From assembly GCF_006385705.1 (NCBI RefSeq), contig NZ_VFRQ01000001.1, forward strand, positions 310,001 to 374,000: 64,000 nt of DNA, in the 5' to 3' direction. Each line of letters opens with the position of its first letter. Positions within the stretch are counted from its first letter, which is position 1. The notes under the pieces are model-generated. The model made no database searches, was not told the DNA's origin, and worked only from the letters and a program-made list of their open reading frames with translations. Positions 9,395-18,066 of the stretch are shown piece after piece. The DNA is from Pontibacter mangrovi (GTDB lineage: Bacteria > Bacteroidota > Bacteroidia > Cytophagales > Hymenobacteraceae). Both the position numbers and the translations under genes were made by a program.

Positions 9395-9743
9395 AGGCTC
9401 GTTCTGAAACGGTAAATTACGGAAGAAGTCTGAAGGAATTCTGAGCAGAAGGCACAAATTATGATAACAGCATTTTTATAGCTGCGCGTAAGCGTCAGCT
9501 TGCTGGTAAAATTATTCATACTTGGGGAAAGCCGTTTTTTCTCCCGTCGCATCATCCAAAGCAGCACTGGAGCCGGCAGAGAAACAGCTTACAAGTATAC
9601 CTAGAGTGAGCGAAGCCTGAAGTATAAATTCATTTGACTTGAGCATAAAAAAAGCCGCAGCTTACGCCGCGGCCTTTTCTCAGATGGAAATTTAATACAA
9701 TGTACAGCGCTTTATACGCAATGGTTGCAAAAAAGTATTTGCG
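9395..9743. other. 349-nt intergenic stretch
   Basis: It holds the leader of the response regulator operon, two AAGTATA heptamers (9593 and 9620) and the terminator of the neighbouring disordered-protein gene. I see no further gene and no exact TAnnTTTG box. Confidence 0.6.
9651..9676 (-). terminator. Intrinsic terminator of the 9744-10307 gene
   Basis: A GC-rich hairpin (AAAGCCGC against GCGGCCTTT, one bulge) is followed on the minus strand by a run of seven T. Confidence 0.65.
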
Positions 9744-10307
9744 TTACCTGTTATAGCCGCCAAAGTGGCCATAGTAGTTTCCGCGGGTTTCCTCGCGGCG
9801 GCCGTAATGGTCGTTCCCGAAATCCCGGAACTGGTCACCGCTACCGTAGGACATGTCATGCCTGTACCCGTGGTTGCCGCGGCTATCGAAGTTCCTGTAC
9901 ATGTCTCCTTCTTCTGGGTTATCATAGTTAGGGTTGTACCCTGTTTGGTAACGGTAGTGGTGCCCGCGGCGGGCGTAGGGCCCTTCTGCATACGGAAAGC
10001 GCTCTACATCATACAGATCGTTTTCAGCGCTGCGTGGCAATCCGTAGTCTGCAGAGCGGGGCTGGTCTGTGTAGTTGGAGGTGTCATACATCTCCATGTA
10101 GCGATCCTCTCGTGTTCCTGCCCTGCCCCCAGCTCGACCATATTCACGGCTTTGCTGTAGGCGATAATACTCATCCGGTTCATGGCGGGTGTCGCCTAAA
10201 TGCGCGTGCTCCCGCCCATGGTGCGGCCAGTGCCGATGGTTGTCATGGCCTTCCTGTCTATAGCTGCGGCTAAAATCGCCGTAGTGCCTGTCTCTTTCGT
10301 TTCTCAT
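9744..10307 (-). CDS. H/Y/R/G-rich disordered protein (paralogue 1)
   Basis: 187 residues from ATG 10307. MRNERDRHYGD matches the start of the next gene (MRDERRYDTSD), which fixes this start rather than ATG 10337. The composition is extreme: His, Tyr, Arg, Asp, Asn and Gly dominate, with very few aliphatic residues and no signal peptide or membrane segment. Short motifs recur: HYRYQTGYNPNYDNPEEGD, and GNYYGHFGGYNR at the end. The protein is predicted to be intrinsically disordered and hydrophilic. I recognise no domain. NPNYDN also occurs in the neighbour, so the two are paralogues. A role in desiccation or nucleic-acid condensation is a guess from composition. Confidence 0.7.
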   Translation of the reverse strand: MRNERDRHYGDFSRSYRQEGHDNHRHWPHHGREHAHLGDTRHEPDEYYRLQQSREYGRAGGRAGTREDRYMEMYDTSNYTDQPRSADYGLPRSAENDLYDVERFPYAEGPYARRGHHYRYQTGYNPNYDNPEEGDMYRNFDSRGNHGYRHDMSYGSGDQFRDFGNDHYGRREETRGNYYGHFGGYNR

Positions 10308-10369
10308 AGTATAAAAGTATGGGCAGCCGCTACACATGCAGGGCTGCCTTGGTTTTACAATTTATTGCC

Positions 10370-11065
10370 TTATCGCCGATCTCGGTCGCGCATATAGTCA
10401 TCATGGCGCCTGTTCTCGCGTTGGTTCCAGTTATCCATTTCGCTGTAATGCTGTCCCTCACCGTAGTGCTTCTCCCCGCGCGCATAGTTGCGGCCGGCAA
10501 AGCCGGTGCTATAGTCGTTGTCATAGTTAGGGTTGCGGTACTCGCTACGTCGGAAAGACTCTGCGTCGCCGCGTGCGCTGCGTGACCAGTTTCCGCTGTT
10601 ATCCCCTCGCCTTACATCATGCCCATAGCGCTCATCGGCCATACCATAACGATAATCGGAGCGGCCGCGCTGGCGCAGTTCATCATAATCTCTGTCAGCA
10701 TAATCGGCACGGGCATCATAATGGCGGCCGGAGTTGTGCTCCTCCTGCGGCACGTAGGTCATGCCGTATGGGTTGCCGCTGCCACTGCGCCCCTGCGTAT
10801 AGTCAGGACCGGCGTAGTGGGCACCACCTGCCTCAAAGCGGCCCTGCGGTGACATCTGCTGCTGGTCTGCATTGCTGTTGAAGCTGCGGGTGTCGCCATA
10901 CTGACTATCCGCATTGTTGCCATAGCCGCGGTTAAACTGCGAGTCTACCGTATAGTTGCCGCGGTCTGAGTTCTGCCCATGATGGTGCCCGTGCAGCCAT
11001 CTGGCGTCATCCTCCTCACGGTACCTGTTTCTATCCGATGTGTCATATCTTCTTTCGTCTCTCAT
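10370..11065 (-). CDS. D/R/Y/G-rich disordered protein (paralogue 2)
   Basis: 231 residues. The composition matches its downstream neighbour: MRDERRYDTSDRNRY at the start, HGHHHGQN early on, repeated Y-D/R-Y units in the middle (DYADRDYDELRQRGRSDY), NPNYDNDY near the end and MRDRDRR as a charged tail. There are no hydrophobic segments and no catalytic motif. It is transcribed in the same direction as paralogue 1 with 62 bp between, so the pair probably forms an operon. It is divergent from the third member at 11200. The function is unknown. Confidence 0.7.
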   Translation of the reverse strand: MRDERRYDTSDRNRYREEDDARWLHGHHHGQNSDRGNYTVDSQFNRGYGNNADSQYGDTRSFNSNADQQQMSPQGRFEAGGAHYAGPDYTQGRSGSGNPYGMTYVPQEEHNSGRHYDARADYADRDYDELRQRGRSDYRYGMADERYGHDVRRGDNSGNWSRSARGDAESFRRSEYRNPNYDNDYSTGFAGRNYARGEKHYGEGQHYSEMDNWNQRENRRHDDYMRDRDRR

Positions 11066-11199
11066 AGCTTGTTGGTTTTGTTAAAATGATCAATTTATTC
11101 TTTCTGTTCTACGGTGCCCGAGGCCGCTTAGGTTAGGGTATGGGTAAACCTCGTGGAATGCTATCCGTTAAAAAGAGTACAAAAACAAACCTGATAACT

Positions 11200-11901
11200 A
11201 TGGAAAGAGATAATTGGAATAGAGATAACTTCAGCAGCAAAGGGCCCGAAAGGCCTCATGACCAACGAATTGACCAGGACCAGTACAGAGGTGCCTATAG
11301 AATTGACACCTCCAGCGATCATAGAAACGAAACTACCTGGGACGGGTACGGAAGCACCGAGCATAGGCATGGCCAGCGGCACCCGGACTATAACCGCGAT
11401 TATAACAGAAACTACAACAAGGACTATAACCGCAACTATAACGAAGACAGCCGCTACCATGGCTACGACCATGACAACTATAACATGGATAGCCGCTACC
11501 GTGAGCACGGGCACGATAAACATTACCGCTCTGGTAACGCTGCGAACTGGAATGATCGGGAGCGTGAGCAACAGTGGCATCAGCATCAGCACCATCATGC
11601 TCATCCCCACCGCAGCGTACACGACCGTATCCAGCAGGACGATCCGTACGGCTTAGGCAACTTCAACGCGAATTACGGGCCTGACCCTTATGGCCAAGGC
11701 GGCGGCGAGAACTACGGAAATGAGGCGGGGTCGTTAAGTTACGGCTACGACGGTACTTCGAACTATGATCCCGACTGGAACCGCCATTATGACCCGCTCA
11801 GCGGCGAGCGAGAAAGCTACCACGGCCACTATACCAGCCGGCATCCGGAAAGCAGGCTTAACCAGCGCAACCGCTACGACAGTGGTAACCGAAACAGATA
11901 A
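11200..11901 (+). CDS. N/Y/H-rich disordered protein (paralogue 3)
   Basis: 233 residues from ATG 11200 (MERDNWNRDNFSS); the frame to 11140 adds 20 basic residues not seen in the paralogues. A tandem DYNRDYNRNYNKDYNRNYN tract (about residues 64-82) is followed by YHGYDHDNYN, a WHQHQHHHAHPHR histidine cluster and glycine/tyrosine repeats such as YGPDPYGQGGGENYG. There is no signal peptide or membrane segment. It is oriented away from the other two paralogues, leaving a 134-bp divergent promoter region between. The His cluster could bind metal, but this is inferred only from composition. Confidence 0.7.
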   Translation: MERDNWNRDNFSSKGPERPHDQRIDQDQYRGAYRIDTSSDHRNETTWDGYGSTEHRHGQRHPDYNRDYNRNYNKDYNRNYNEDSRYHGYDHDNYNMDSRYREHGHDKHYRSGNAANWNDREREQQWHQHQHHHAHPHRSVHDRIQQDDPYGLGNFNANYGPDPYGQGGGENYGNEAGSLSYGYDGTSNYDPDWNRHYDPLSGERESYHGHYTSRHPESRLNQRNRYDSGNRNR

Positions 11902-11931
11902 AGTATATTAATAAACTTAAAAAGAAGCAAG

Positions 11932-12168
11932 ATGAACACAAACGATAAGAACAAAGACAGGCTTAAAAACGAGGACCTGAACAAGACGCTAAACAAAGGA
12001 AATAAAGTGCCTAATATTAACCCTACCGGGCAAAGCAAGAAAGTAGACAATGAAGAGGCAATGAAGGGTAAGTTTGGTGGTGCGCCATCGCAGAAAAGTG
12101 GCAGCCGCGGCAGCGCCGACATACAAGACGGCGGAACCGACACAGGCAGCAGTGCCGGCAGTCATTAA
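11932..12168 (+). CDS. Small hydrophilic Lys/Asn/Gly-rich protein
   Basis: 78 residues, strongly hydrophilic: MNTNDKNKDRLKNEDLNK at the start, then PNINPTGQSKK and a Gly/Ser-rich acidic tail (SRGSADIQDGGTDTGSSAG). No domain is recognised. It follows paralogue 3 by 30 bp on the same strand and ends 17 bp before a very strong terminator, so it is probably co-transcribed and belongs to the same disordered-protein cluster. Composition resembles hydrophilin-type stress proteins (inference). Confidence 0.65.
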   Translation: MNTNDKNKDRLKNEDLNKTLNKGNKVPNINPTGQSKKVDNEEAMKGKFGGAPSQKSGSRGSADIQDGGTDTGSSAGSH

Positions 12169-12185
12169 AATACTTCGAAAAACCT

Positions 12186-12231
12186 CTGAAACAGGAAAAG
12201 CCACTCAATTGAGTGGCTTTTCCTGTTTCAG
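12186..12231. terminator. 46-bp perfect palindromic bidirectional terminator
   Basis: The 23-nt arms are exact reverse complements around a central CAATTG with no forced loop; the flanks CTGAAACAGGAAAAG / CTTTTCCTGTTTCAG supply U-rich runs in both directions. It separates the convergent genes ending at 12168 and 12258. Confidence 0.85.
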
Positions 12232-12257
12232 AATTACTAAATAAAAACAGATTTCAA

Positions 12258-12503
12258 TTATTGCAGTTCCTCCTGCTCCATGTACTCCCACATAGCATCT
12301 TCGGTGGCGCCACTTTTAGCAGCATAGATCAGCATGGTTGTATACACGCCAATCAGCAGGAAGCTTAGAGGAATAGAGAAAACAAAGGAAACAATCAGCG
12401 TTTTAACGGGATCTGGCTTGGAACTCATTTTGGTTGAAGCATACCAAAAGAACAGGACATTAAAAATACCAGAAAAAGCAATTAAGTTGATGATGTCTAG
12501 CAT
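12258..12503 (-). CDS. Small two-helix membrane protein, unknown
   Basis: 81 residues. Two hydrophobic segments (about 4-23 and 37-62) are joined by a short charged loop (STKMSSKPDP), with an acidic tail ATEDAMWEYMEQEELQ. No family is recognised. It stands alone between a strong terminator and a long AT-rich spacer. Plausible start and clean hydrophobic pattern support a real gene; the function is unknown. Confidence 0.55.
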   Translation of the reverse strand: MLDIINLIAFSGIFNVLFFWYASTKMSSKPDPVKTLIVSFVFSIPLSFLLIGVYTTMLIYAAKSGATEDAMWEYMEQEELQ

Positions 12504-13038
12504 TGGCTAAAAGTTAGGTTTCTTGTCATGCTGAGGGTAGTATAACTTTTACTCCTTCTTTCAGCATTCCTTTAAATTTCTTTACTAACTGTCGTCTTTG
12601 TTATTGTATTTTCCGGTTTGCCTTTACCGGAACTGCTTGATGCAATTTAGAATACTACTTTTAAAAATACAAGTATAGCGGAAATAAATTTTAACGCACA
12701 ATTACCCTTTCAAATATATAAAGGTAACTATATAGCAACAACTTAGTTTTAAATTCTCTTACAATTTCTGTGCAAAAACGAACCCTCAGGCATAGCCTAT
12801 TAATGCAATATGCTACAAGAAAGTTTCTTTCTGGGGCCGCAAAACAATACGATCTTCGGTACGCACTGTTGTAATCGCCCTCCACAACTGGCTAGTATGT
12901 TTATTAAAAAAAGCGGCCACTTCATGTATATCGTATTTTAAGATTCTCCTGTAGGTTATAAGTTTATCTATATATTTGTAGGAGCGCCTGCTTTAGCTGT
13001 TGCCGGCAAGAAGATATGTTAACTCATCCCCCGTACCT
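12504..13038. other. 535-nt AT-rich intergenic region
   Basis: This separates the small membrane protein gene from the TetR gene. It is markedly AT-rich. It holds one AAGTATA (12671) and a TATATTTG promoter box (12971). A 64-codon frame on the minus strand (12691-12885) shows no protein-like pattern. Confidence 0.5.
12971..12978 (+). promoter_or_regulatory. Bacteroidota -7 box upstream of TetR gene
   Basis: TATATTTG matches the TAnnTTTG consensus exactly and lies 60 bp before ATG 13039. No convincing -33 TTG is seen at the expected spacing. Confidence 0.45.
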
Positions 13039-13650
13039 ATGGAGCCACAAGATAACCCCAGAGACAGAATAATCGCCGAGGCGAAGAATATGTTCTTCAC
13101 CCGTGGCTATAGCAATGTACTGATGTCTGACCTGGCAAAACGGCTGGGGATGAGCAAAAAAACTATCTACCAGTACTTCTCAGGCAAGGAGGAGTTACTA
13201 AGCGTGGTGATTAGGCAGTACGGTTCGGACATACAGCGCACAGTAGAGCAGCTGATGTCAGACAAGCAGTTGGACTTCCCGGACAAGTCTAGGCAAATCT
13301 TCAGCTACGTGGGCACCAAGCTGCATGATGTTAATCCGGCCTTTGTGCTAGATATCAAAAAGAACGCACCAGCTGCTTGGCAGCTTTTGCAGCGCCATAA
13401 AACGGAGGCGGCCTTCCTTCGGTTCAACACGTTGCTGGACGAAGGCTATCGCAAAGGATACATTCGGGATGATGCCCACCGCACCTTAGCGGTTCTGCTT
13501 TACGCCAGTGCCCTGGAAACCATCCTGAACCCTGACTTTACGGAGCAGGTGCCTCACAACCTGATGCAGGACCTTCCCCGCGCCCCCGGCGCAGTGTTCG
13601 ATGGCTTGGTGAAGATCATATTCAACGGGATTCTTAAAGAGAAGAATTAG
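13039..13650 (+). CDS. TetR/AcrR-family transcriptional regulator
   Basis: 203 residues from ATG 13039 (MEPQDNPRDRIIAEA); an in-frame TTG at 13000 would add 13 residues. The N-terminal helix-turn-helix is canonical: AKNMFFTRGYSNVLMSDLAKRLGMSKKTIYQYFSGKEEL split over residues about 14-52. The C-terminal ligand domain is divergent, as usual. It converges on yqhD; the oxidoreductase gene lies beyond. A local role in controlling the aldehyde/quinone reductases is possible, but the convergent layout gives no shared promoter, so this is weak inference. Confidence 0.88.
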   Translation: MEPQDNPRDRIIAEAKNMFFTRGYSNVLMSDLAKRLGMSKKTIYQYFSGKEELLSVVIRQYGSDIQRTVEQLMSDKQLDFPDKSRQIFSYVGTKLHDVNPAFVLDIKKNAPAAWQLLQRHKTEAAFLRFNTLLDEGYRKGYIRDDAHRTLAVLLYASALETILNPDFTEQVPHNLMQDLPRAPGAVFDGLVKIIFNGILKEKN

Positions 13651-13669
13651 TATAACTGGCATAAAACAA

Positions 13670-13703
13670 AAGAGGTGCTGCAGTTAACTCTGCGGCACCT
13701 CTT
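13670..13703. terminator. Bidirectional terminator between tetR-type gene and yqhD
   Basis: Arms AAGAGGTGCTGCAG (13670-13683) and CTGCGGCACCTCTT (13690-13703) pair over 14 bp with one G-U. Confidence 0.75.
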
Positions 13704-13720
13704 CCATTAGCAGTCCATAC

Positions 13721-14878
13721 TTACAGGCTTAGCTTCAAAATCTGCTCCACATCCTGTATCTGTATATCCGAGCGCTCGCCAAGATCTTTTACGCCTCGTT
13801 CCTCAAAGCGCTGCACAATAGTTTCGATGGTGTCCTCCCCTACCTCGTAATCTGAAAGCTTTGTCTTTACGCCTAATGACTCGAAGAAGGCAATAGTAGC
13901 CTGAATGGTTGCCTCCAGGCGCTCATCTTCTGTGCCGCTGTCAACGCCCCAAACACGCTCGCCATACTGTAGCAGTTTCTCTTTCTTTGCACCGATCTTG
14001 TAGCGCATCAGCGATGGGAACACAATAGCCAGGGTACGGGCGTGGTCGATACCGTGCAGGGCTGTCAGTTCATGCCCGATGTAATGCGTCGCCCAGTCAG
14101 TAGGCACTCCCACCCGGATAACGCCGTTCAAGGCCATGGTAGCCGCCCACATAAAGTTTGCCATCGTGTCATAGTCATCTGGATTTTTCACGGCTTTAGG
14201 GCCCTCCTCCTTAAGCGTCAGGAGCACTGCCTCGGCCATGCGATCCTGCAGCGGGGCGTTTACCGGATAGGTCAGGTACTGCTCCAGCACATGCGAGAAC
14301 GCGTCTACCACGCCGTTGCTGATCTGCCTTACTGGTAAGGTGAAGGTAGTTTCTGGGTCAAGTACCGAGAACTTTGGAAAAGTAACCGGGCTACCGAAGG
14401 AAAACTTCTCTTTAGTAGCAACGCGGTTGATTACAGCGCCAGAATTCATTTCTGATCCGGTAGCCGGAAGTGTAAGCACCGCCCCAAAAGGAGCCGCCTT
14501 GGTTATCCGCTCGTGCTTTGCTAGTATATCCCACGGCTCCTCCCCTTCATACTCCATGGCAGCTACTATAAATTTAGTGCCGTCAATCACAGAGCCGCCT
14601 CCTACGGCCAGAAAGAAATCGATGTTTTGCCGCTTGGCTATGTCTACTGCCTGCATTAACGTTTCGTAGTGTGGGTTCGGCTCTATGCCACTAAACTCCA
14701 GCACCTCAAAGCCCTTTAAGGCTTCCATCACCTGCTCATAAACGCCGTTCTTTTTGATGCTTCCCCCGCCATAGGTCATCATTACCCGGCTTCCTGCAGG
14801 AATCTCCTGCGCAATAGCACTGATTTGTCCTTTCCCGAACAAGATCTTAACCGGATTATAAAATGTGAAATTATTCAT
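13721..14878 (-). CDS. yqhD: NADPH-dependent aldehyde reductase / iron-type alcohol dehydrogenase YqhD
   Basis: 385 residues, nearly the length of E. coli YqhD, and similar along its whole length: ILFGKGQI near the start, TYGGGSIKKNGVY, EFSGIEPNPHYETLM, AVGGGSVIDGTKF (nucleotide binding), LTLPATGSEMNSGAV, and the metal-site region NGVVDAFSHVLEQY, HELTALHGIDHA. The family reduces toxic short-chain aldehydes with NADPH and uses a divalent metal held by Asp and His. It lies 43 bp downstream of the MDR oxidoreductase on the same strand and probably shares its transcript, pointing to a carbonyl-stress unit. Confidence 0.93.
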   Translation of the reverse strand: MNNFTFYNPVKILFGKGQISAIAQEIPAGSRVMMTYGGGSIKKNGVYEQVMEALKGFEVLEFSGIEPNPHYETLMQAVDIAKRQNIDFFLAVGGGSVIDGTKFIVAAMEYEGEEPWDILAKHERITKAAPFGAVLTLPATGSEMNSGAVINRVATKEKFSFGSPVTFPKFSVLDPETTFTLPVRQISNGVVDAFSHVLEQYLTYPVNAPLQDRMAEAVLLTLKEEGPKAVKNPDDYDTMANFMWAATMALNGVIRVGVPTDWATHYIGHELTALHGIDHARTLAIVFPSLMRYKIGAKKEKLLQYGERVWGVDSGTEDERLEATIQATIAFFESLGVKTKLSDYEVGEDTIETIVQRFEERGVKDLGERSDIQIQDVEQILKLSL

Positions 14879-14921
14879 ACTATGCTTATTCTTTTTAATG
14901 TTTTGGTTAGGTATACTCTTT

Positions 14922-15935
14922 TTATACTTCAGGGTCGGCCACTTTTACCAGTTGCTTGCCTGTATTAGTGCCTTTGAAGAGCCCCAGAAAAGCCTGCGGG
15001 ATGTTTTCAAAGCCCTCTGTGATCGTTTCCTGGTATTGCAGCTTGCTGCTCTGCACCCAAGTGGCCAGTTCTTTTGCAGCAACAGAAAACTCATCGGCAT
15101 AGTCTCCTACGATGAAGCCTTTCATCAGGGCACTCTTTTTTAGCAAAATAGGCTCTACTCGCATGCCTACTGGTGCTGAGGTGCTGTTATAATAGGCTAT
15201 CTGGCCGCACACCGCTATACGTGCGAACTTGTTCAGCCTTAAGTATACGGCATCTGAGATCTCTCCACCCACGTTGTCAAAGTAGACGTCCACACCATCT
15301 GGACACGCTTCAGCTATGGCCTCTTTCATACTACCCGCAGTTTTGTAGTTAATGGCCTCGTCAAAGCCGAGATCGTTTTTCAGATAAGCTACCTTGTCAT
15401 CAGTGCCGGCCACGCCAACCACCCGGCAGCCTTTCAGCTTCGCGATCTGGCCAACCACAGTCCCCACTGCCCCAGCTGCGCCAGAAACAACCACTGTTTC
15501 ACCTTCCTTGGGGTTGCCAATGTGCAGTAGCCCAAAGTAGGCGGTAAGCCCCGGCATTCCCAGGATGCCAAGATGGTAGCTGAGCGGTGCAATGCCCGGA
15601 TCTATTTTACTGAGACCGTTGCCATTATGCACGATGTACTGCTGCCAGGGGAGCCGCCCCAGCACAATGGCACCTGTCGGAAGACTTTCGCTTTTGGAGT
15701 CCACTACTTCTGCCACTACGCCTCCCGAAATAGGTTCTCCGACAGCATAGGGTGCCACATAGGACTCCGCGTCGCTCATCCGCCCACGCATGTATGGGTC
15801 GACGGATACATAAAGGGCTTTAAGCAGCACTTCCCCCTCCTGCAAAGCAGGAAGCTCACGGTTCTCAAATTTAAAATTATCCAGCGTTGGCGTGCCCGTA
15901 GGTCGGCTTGCCAAAAGTATAGTTTTATTATCCAT
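14922..15935 (-). CDS. MDR-family NADP-dependent oxidoreductase (enone/quinone reductase type)
   Basis: 337 residues. The N-terminal GroES-like domain carries VDPYMRGRM, typical of the leukotriene B4 dehydrogenase / CurA branch, and has no zinc ligands. The Rossmann part has YFGLLHIGNPKEGETVV, SGAAGAVGTVVGQIAK and GVAGTDDKVAYL, followed by DVYFDNVGG and RIAVCGQIAYYN. These enzymes reduce the C=C bond of alpha,beta-unsaturated carbonyls with NADPH. It is upstream of yqhD on the same strand; together they would clear enals and aldehydes. Confidence 0.9.
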   Translation of the reverse strand: MDNKTILLASRPTGTPTLDNFKFENRELPALQEGEVLLKALYVSVDPYMRGRMSDAESYVAPYAVGEPISGGVVAEVVDSKSESLPTGAIVLGRLPWQQYIVHNGNGLSKIDPGIAPLSYHLGILGMPGLTAYFGLLHIGNPKEGETVVVSGAAGAVGTVVGQIAKLKGCRVVGVAGTDDKVAYLKNDLGFDEAINYKTAGSMKEAIAEACPDGVDVYFDNVGGEISDAVYLRLNKFARIAVCGQIAYYNSTSAPVGMRVEPILLKKSALMKGFIVGDYADEFSVAAKELATWVQSSKLQYQETITEGFENIPQAFLGLFKGTNTGKQLVKVADPEV

Positions 15936-16091
15936 GCTGATTGTGTGCTTGATTCATTATTAATACTCCACAACCGGCACCGGCGCCATTTTGTTTAGAT
16001 ATTCCCTTAGCTCGCTATTTGCCGCTATGCTTTTGCTCTACATCAGGGGCTTTTTTAGCCATATGCCTTTCAGGTATGCTGACCACAAATA

Positions 16092-16128
16092 AAAAAGGCT
16101 GTTCGAGTTAACCCGCAACAACCTTTTT
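16092..16128 (-). terminator. Terminator after bshB1
   Basis: AAAAAGGCTGTT (16092-16103) pairs with AACAACCTTTTT (16117-16128), one G-U; a T run follows on the minus strand. Confidence 0.65.
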
Positions 16129-16149
16129 AAGAAGTATAAGCAATCTATG

Positions 16150-16869
16150 CTAGATAAGATCAAACAGGTTTTGAATGCCGATGTGGCGCTCCTTTGTAAA
16201 GCCTTCGCCATACTTCACGCCAATGGCATGTCCTAGTTCTTTCGCTCTGGCCTCTATAAAATCTAAAAACTCGGGCGAGGATATGTACGTGTTCGGCGAG
16301 CTGTCATCGGGGTTATAGAACTGCGACTTAAATGCTCTAACTGCTTCCATTTTTTTCTCCCAATGTGGCGTAACGTCCACTATAAAGTCAGGCGTAATCA
16401 AACGGTCCTGTATATAATGATACACAGCCTTAGGCCTCCATGCTTCCTGCTCCCGCCAATCCTGATCCTGGGTTTTGATCATCTTCAGGCCAGCTTTAAA
16501 GCATGCCTCCGATACCAGTTCACCTCCCCTGCCATGGTCCGGATGGCGATCGTGCACGGCATTGGCAATCACGATCTCTGGTTTATACCTGCGCAGCACT
16601 TCCACAATCTTTAGCTGGTGCTCCCGGTCGTTTTGAAAAAAGCCATCCGCAAAACCCAGGTTTTCCCTAACTTCCACTCCCATTACCTTGCCAGCGTCTT
16701 TGCCCTCCTGCAGCCTTGTTTCCGGCGTGCCGCGGGTTCCTAGTTCGCCTTGCGTCAGGTCTATGATGCCCACCTTTTTACCGGCAGCAACATGTGCAAT
16801 TAAAGTGCCTGCACAACCTAGCTCAATATCATCCGGGTGAGAGGCAAAAGCAAGTATATCTAATTTCAT
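16150..16869 (-). CDS. bshB1: Bacillithiol biosynthesis deacetylase BshB1
   Basis: 239 residues, PIG-L/LmbE fold. The zinc and catalytic motif is SHPDDIE (H11, D13, D14) and the second metal motif HPDHGRGG lies near residue 110. TQGELGTRGTPETR and FADGFF are typical of BshB1. The enzyme removes acetate from N-acetylglucosaminyl malate to give GlcN-malate, the acceptor for cysteine in bacillithiol synthesis. This implies bacillithiol as the low-molecular thiol. It follows the M23 peptidase gene by 11 bp. With trxB and yqhD it forms a redox-themed neighbourhood. Confidence 0.9.
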   Translation of the reverse strand: MKLDILAFASHPDDIELGCAGTLIAHVAAGKKVGIIDLTQGELGTRGTPETRLQEGKDAGKVMGVEVRENLGFADGFFQNDREHQLKIVEVLRRYKPEIVIANAVHDRHPDHGRGGELVSEACFKAGLKMIKTQDQDWREQEAWRPKAVYHYIQDRLITPDFIVDVTPHWEKKMEAVRAFKSQFYNPDDSSPNTYISSPEFLDFIEARAKELGHAIGVKYGEGFTKERHIGIQNLFDLI

Positions 16870-16880
16870 TATTCTGATTT

Positions 16881-17933
16881 TTATCTTATCCGTAAAGATT
16901 TTCCTACGCGCAACGTGGTCCGGGTGCTTATTCCGTTCAGTCGGGTTAGCTGGCTAACAGACACGCCGTAGCGCTTCGCGATGCCGGAAAGGGTGTCTCC
17001 GCTTCTTATCTTATGATAAGCGGTTCTGCGCCCTCCGCTGCTGCTGCCCCCAGATCTGTTTGCGTAGTTAAATACGGCTGCCGTAATCTGATAACTGTCA
17101 CCTTTTAGGAGATAGTCCGGAAAGTCGTACAGGTTCTCAGGGTCCATGGGATTGCCCTGGTAACGAACTTCATAGTGCAGGTGCGAGCCGGAACTTCTTC
17201 CGGTGTTGCCCCCTATGCCGATCACCTCGCCCGCCTTCACGTAATCACCAGGCTTTGAAATGGCTTTGCTCATGTGGCCGTAGAGCGTTTCTAACCCATT
17301 GTAGTGGCGTACCACGATGTAGTTTCCGTAGCCACCGCCGTCCCATTTATTTATACGCACTACCCCATCAAACGCCGCATAAACTGAATCCCCGGTTACC
17401 AGGTCAATGTCAGTGCCATAGTGCCAACGCCCGCCACGCGCCCCGAAATGGCTCGTTATTGGCGTTTTCTCCAGAGGCATTTTATACTCGCGGTTATTGG
17501 CCGGGTCATACAGTTTGATATCAACAGTGTCTTTCAACTGTCGGGAGTCCATCCGGTAAGGGTTGATGTTACGCGTATCCCAGATGGCATAGTATCCGGC
17601 TATTTTTATCCAGGTAGAGTCTATTAATACTTCCTCGGACATCTCTACTATGTGCTGCTCTCCCAGGTCCAGCTCAGAGGTGTCCTCACTCACGATCGAC
17701 AGCTCCTTTTTGGGGTTAAAGTAAATGGACTGCTCAGCCTCAGAGTCTTCATCCGGAAAGTCCTCATACTTGATGAGGATAGTTGTATCTGGACGCACAT
17801 AGTCGATCTTTGGCGTCTTTACCTTAAAAAAGTCCTTTACTTTACCTTGAGCAAAGGCTGTATCTGTGCCCCACAGCAGACAAAGAGCTGTCAGAACAAA
17901 GTATACAGAAGATTTTAAATTAGGCATTTGCAT
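16881..17933 (-). CDS. M23-family metallopeptidase with C-terminal LysM
   Basis: 350 residues with a signal peptide (cleavage near TAFA-Q). A long acidic, probably extended linker precedes the M23 (LytM/lysostaphin) domain, in which HYGTDID and SHLHYEVRY supply the zinc ligands, together with YGNYIVVRHYNGLETLYGHM split around the core. A Ser/Gly linker (SGGSSSGG) leads to a LysM repeat at the C-terminus (KIRSGDTLSGIAKRYGVS). All zinc ligands are present, so it is probably an active peptidoglycan endopeptidase rather than an EnvC/NlpD-type activator. It is upstream of bshB1 by 11 bp, probably one transcript. Confidence 0.9.
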   Translation of the reverse strand: MQMPNLKSSVYFVLTALCLLWGTDTAFAQGKVKDFFKVKTPKIDYVRPDTTILIKYEDFPDEDSEAEQSIYFNPKKELSIVSEDTSELDLGEQHIVEMSEEVLIDSTWIKIAGYYAIWDTRNINPYRMDSRQLKDTVDIKLYDPANNREYKMPLEKTPITSHFGARGGRWHYGTDIDLVTGDSVYAAFDGVVRINKWDGGGYGNYIVVRHYNGLETLYGHMSKAISKPGDYVKAGEVIGIGGNTGRSSGSHLHYEVRYQGNPMDPENLYDFPDYLLKGDSYQITAAVFNYANRSGGSSSGGRRTAYHKIRSGDTLSGIAKRYGVSVSQLTRLNGISTRTTLRVGKSLRIR

Positions 17934-18066
17934 CGTGAAGTAGGCTGACTGCTATGCAATAACTGGTTTTCGCTAAAATAAACTGCAGCTTGGCCATTTT
18001 ATTGTAGGGCAACCGCAGGCTCTTTTTAACTAGAATTTTCTGCGGCAACCCTGCGTAATGTATAAA

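Noticed and set aside
12691..12885. 64-codon minus-strand frame
   Set aside because: AT-rich spacer, no domain or start context.
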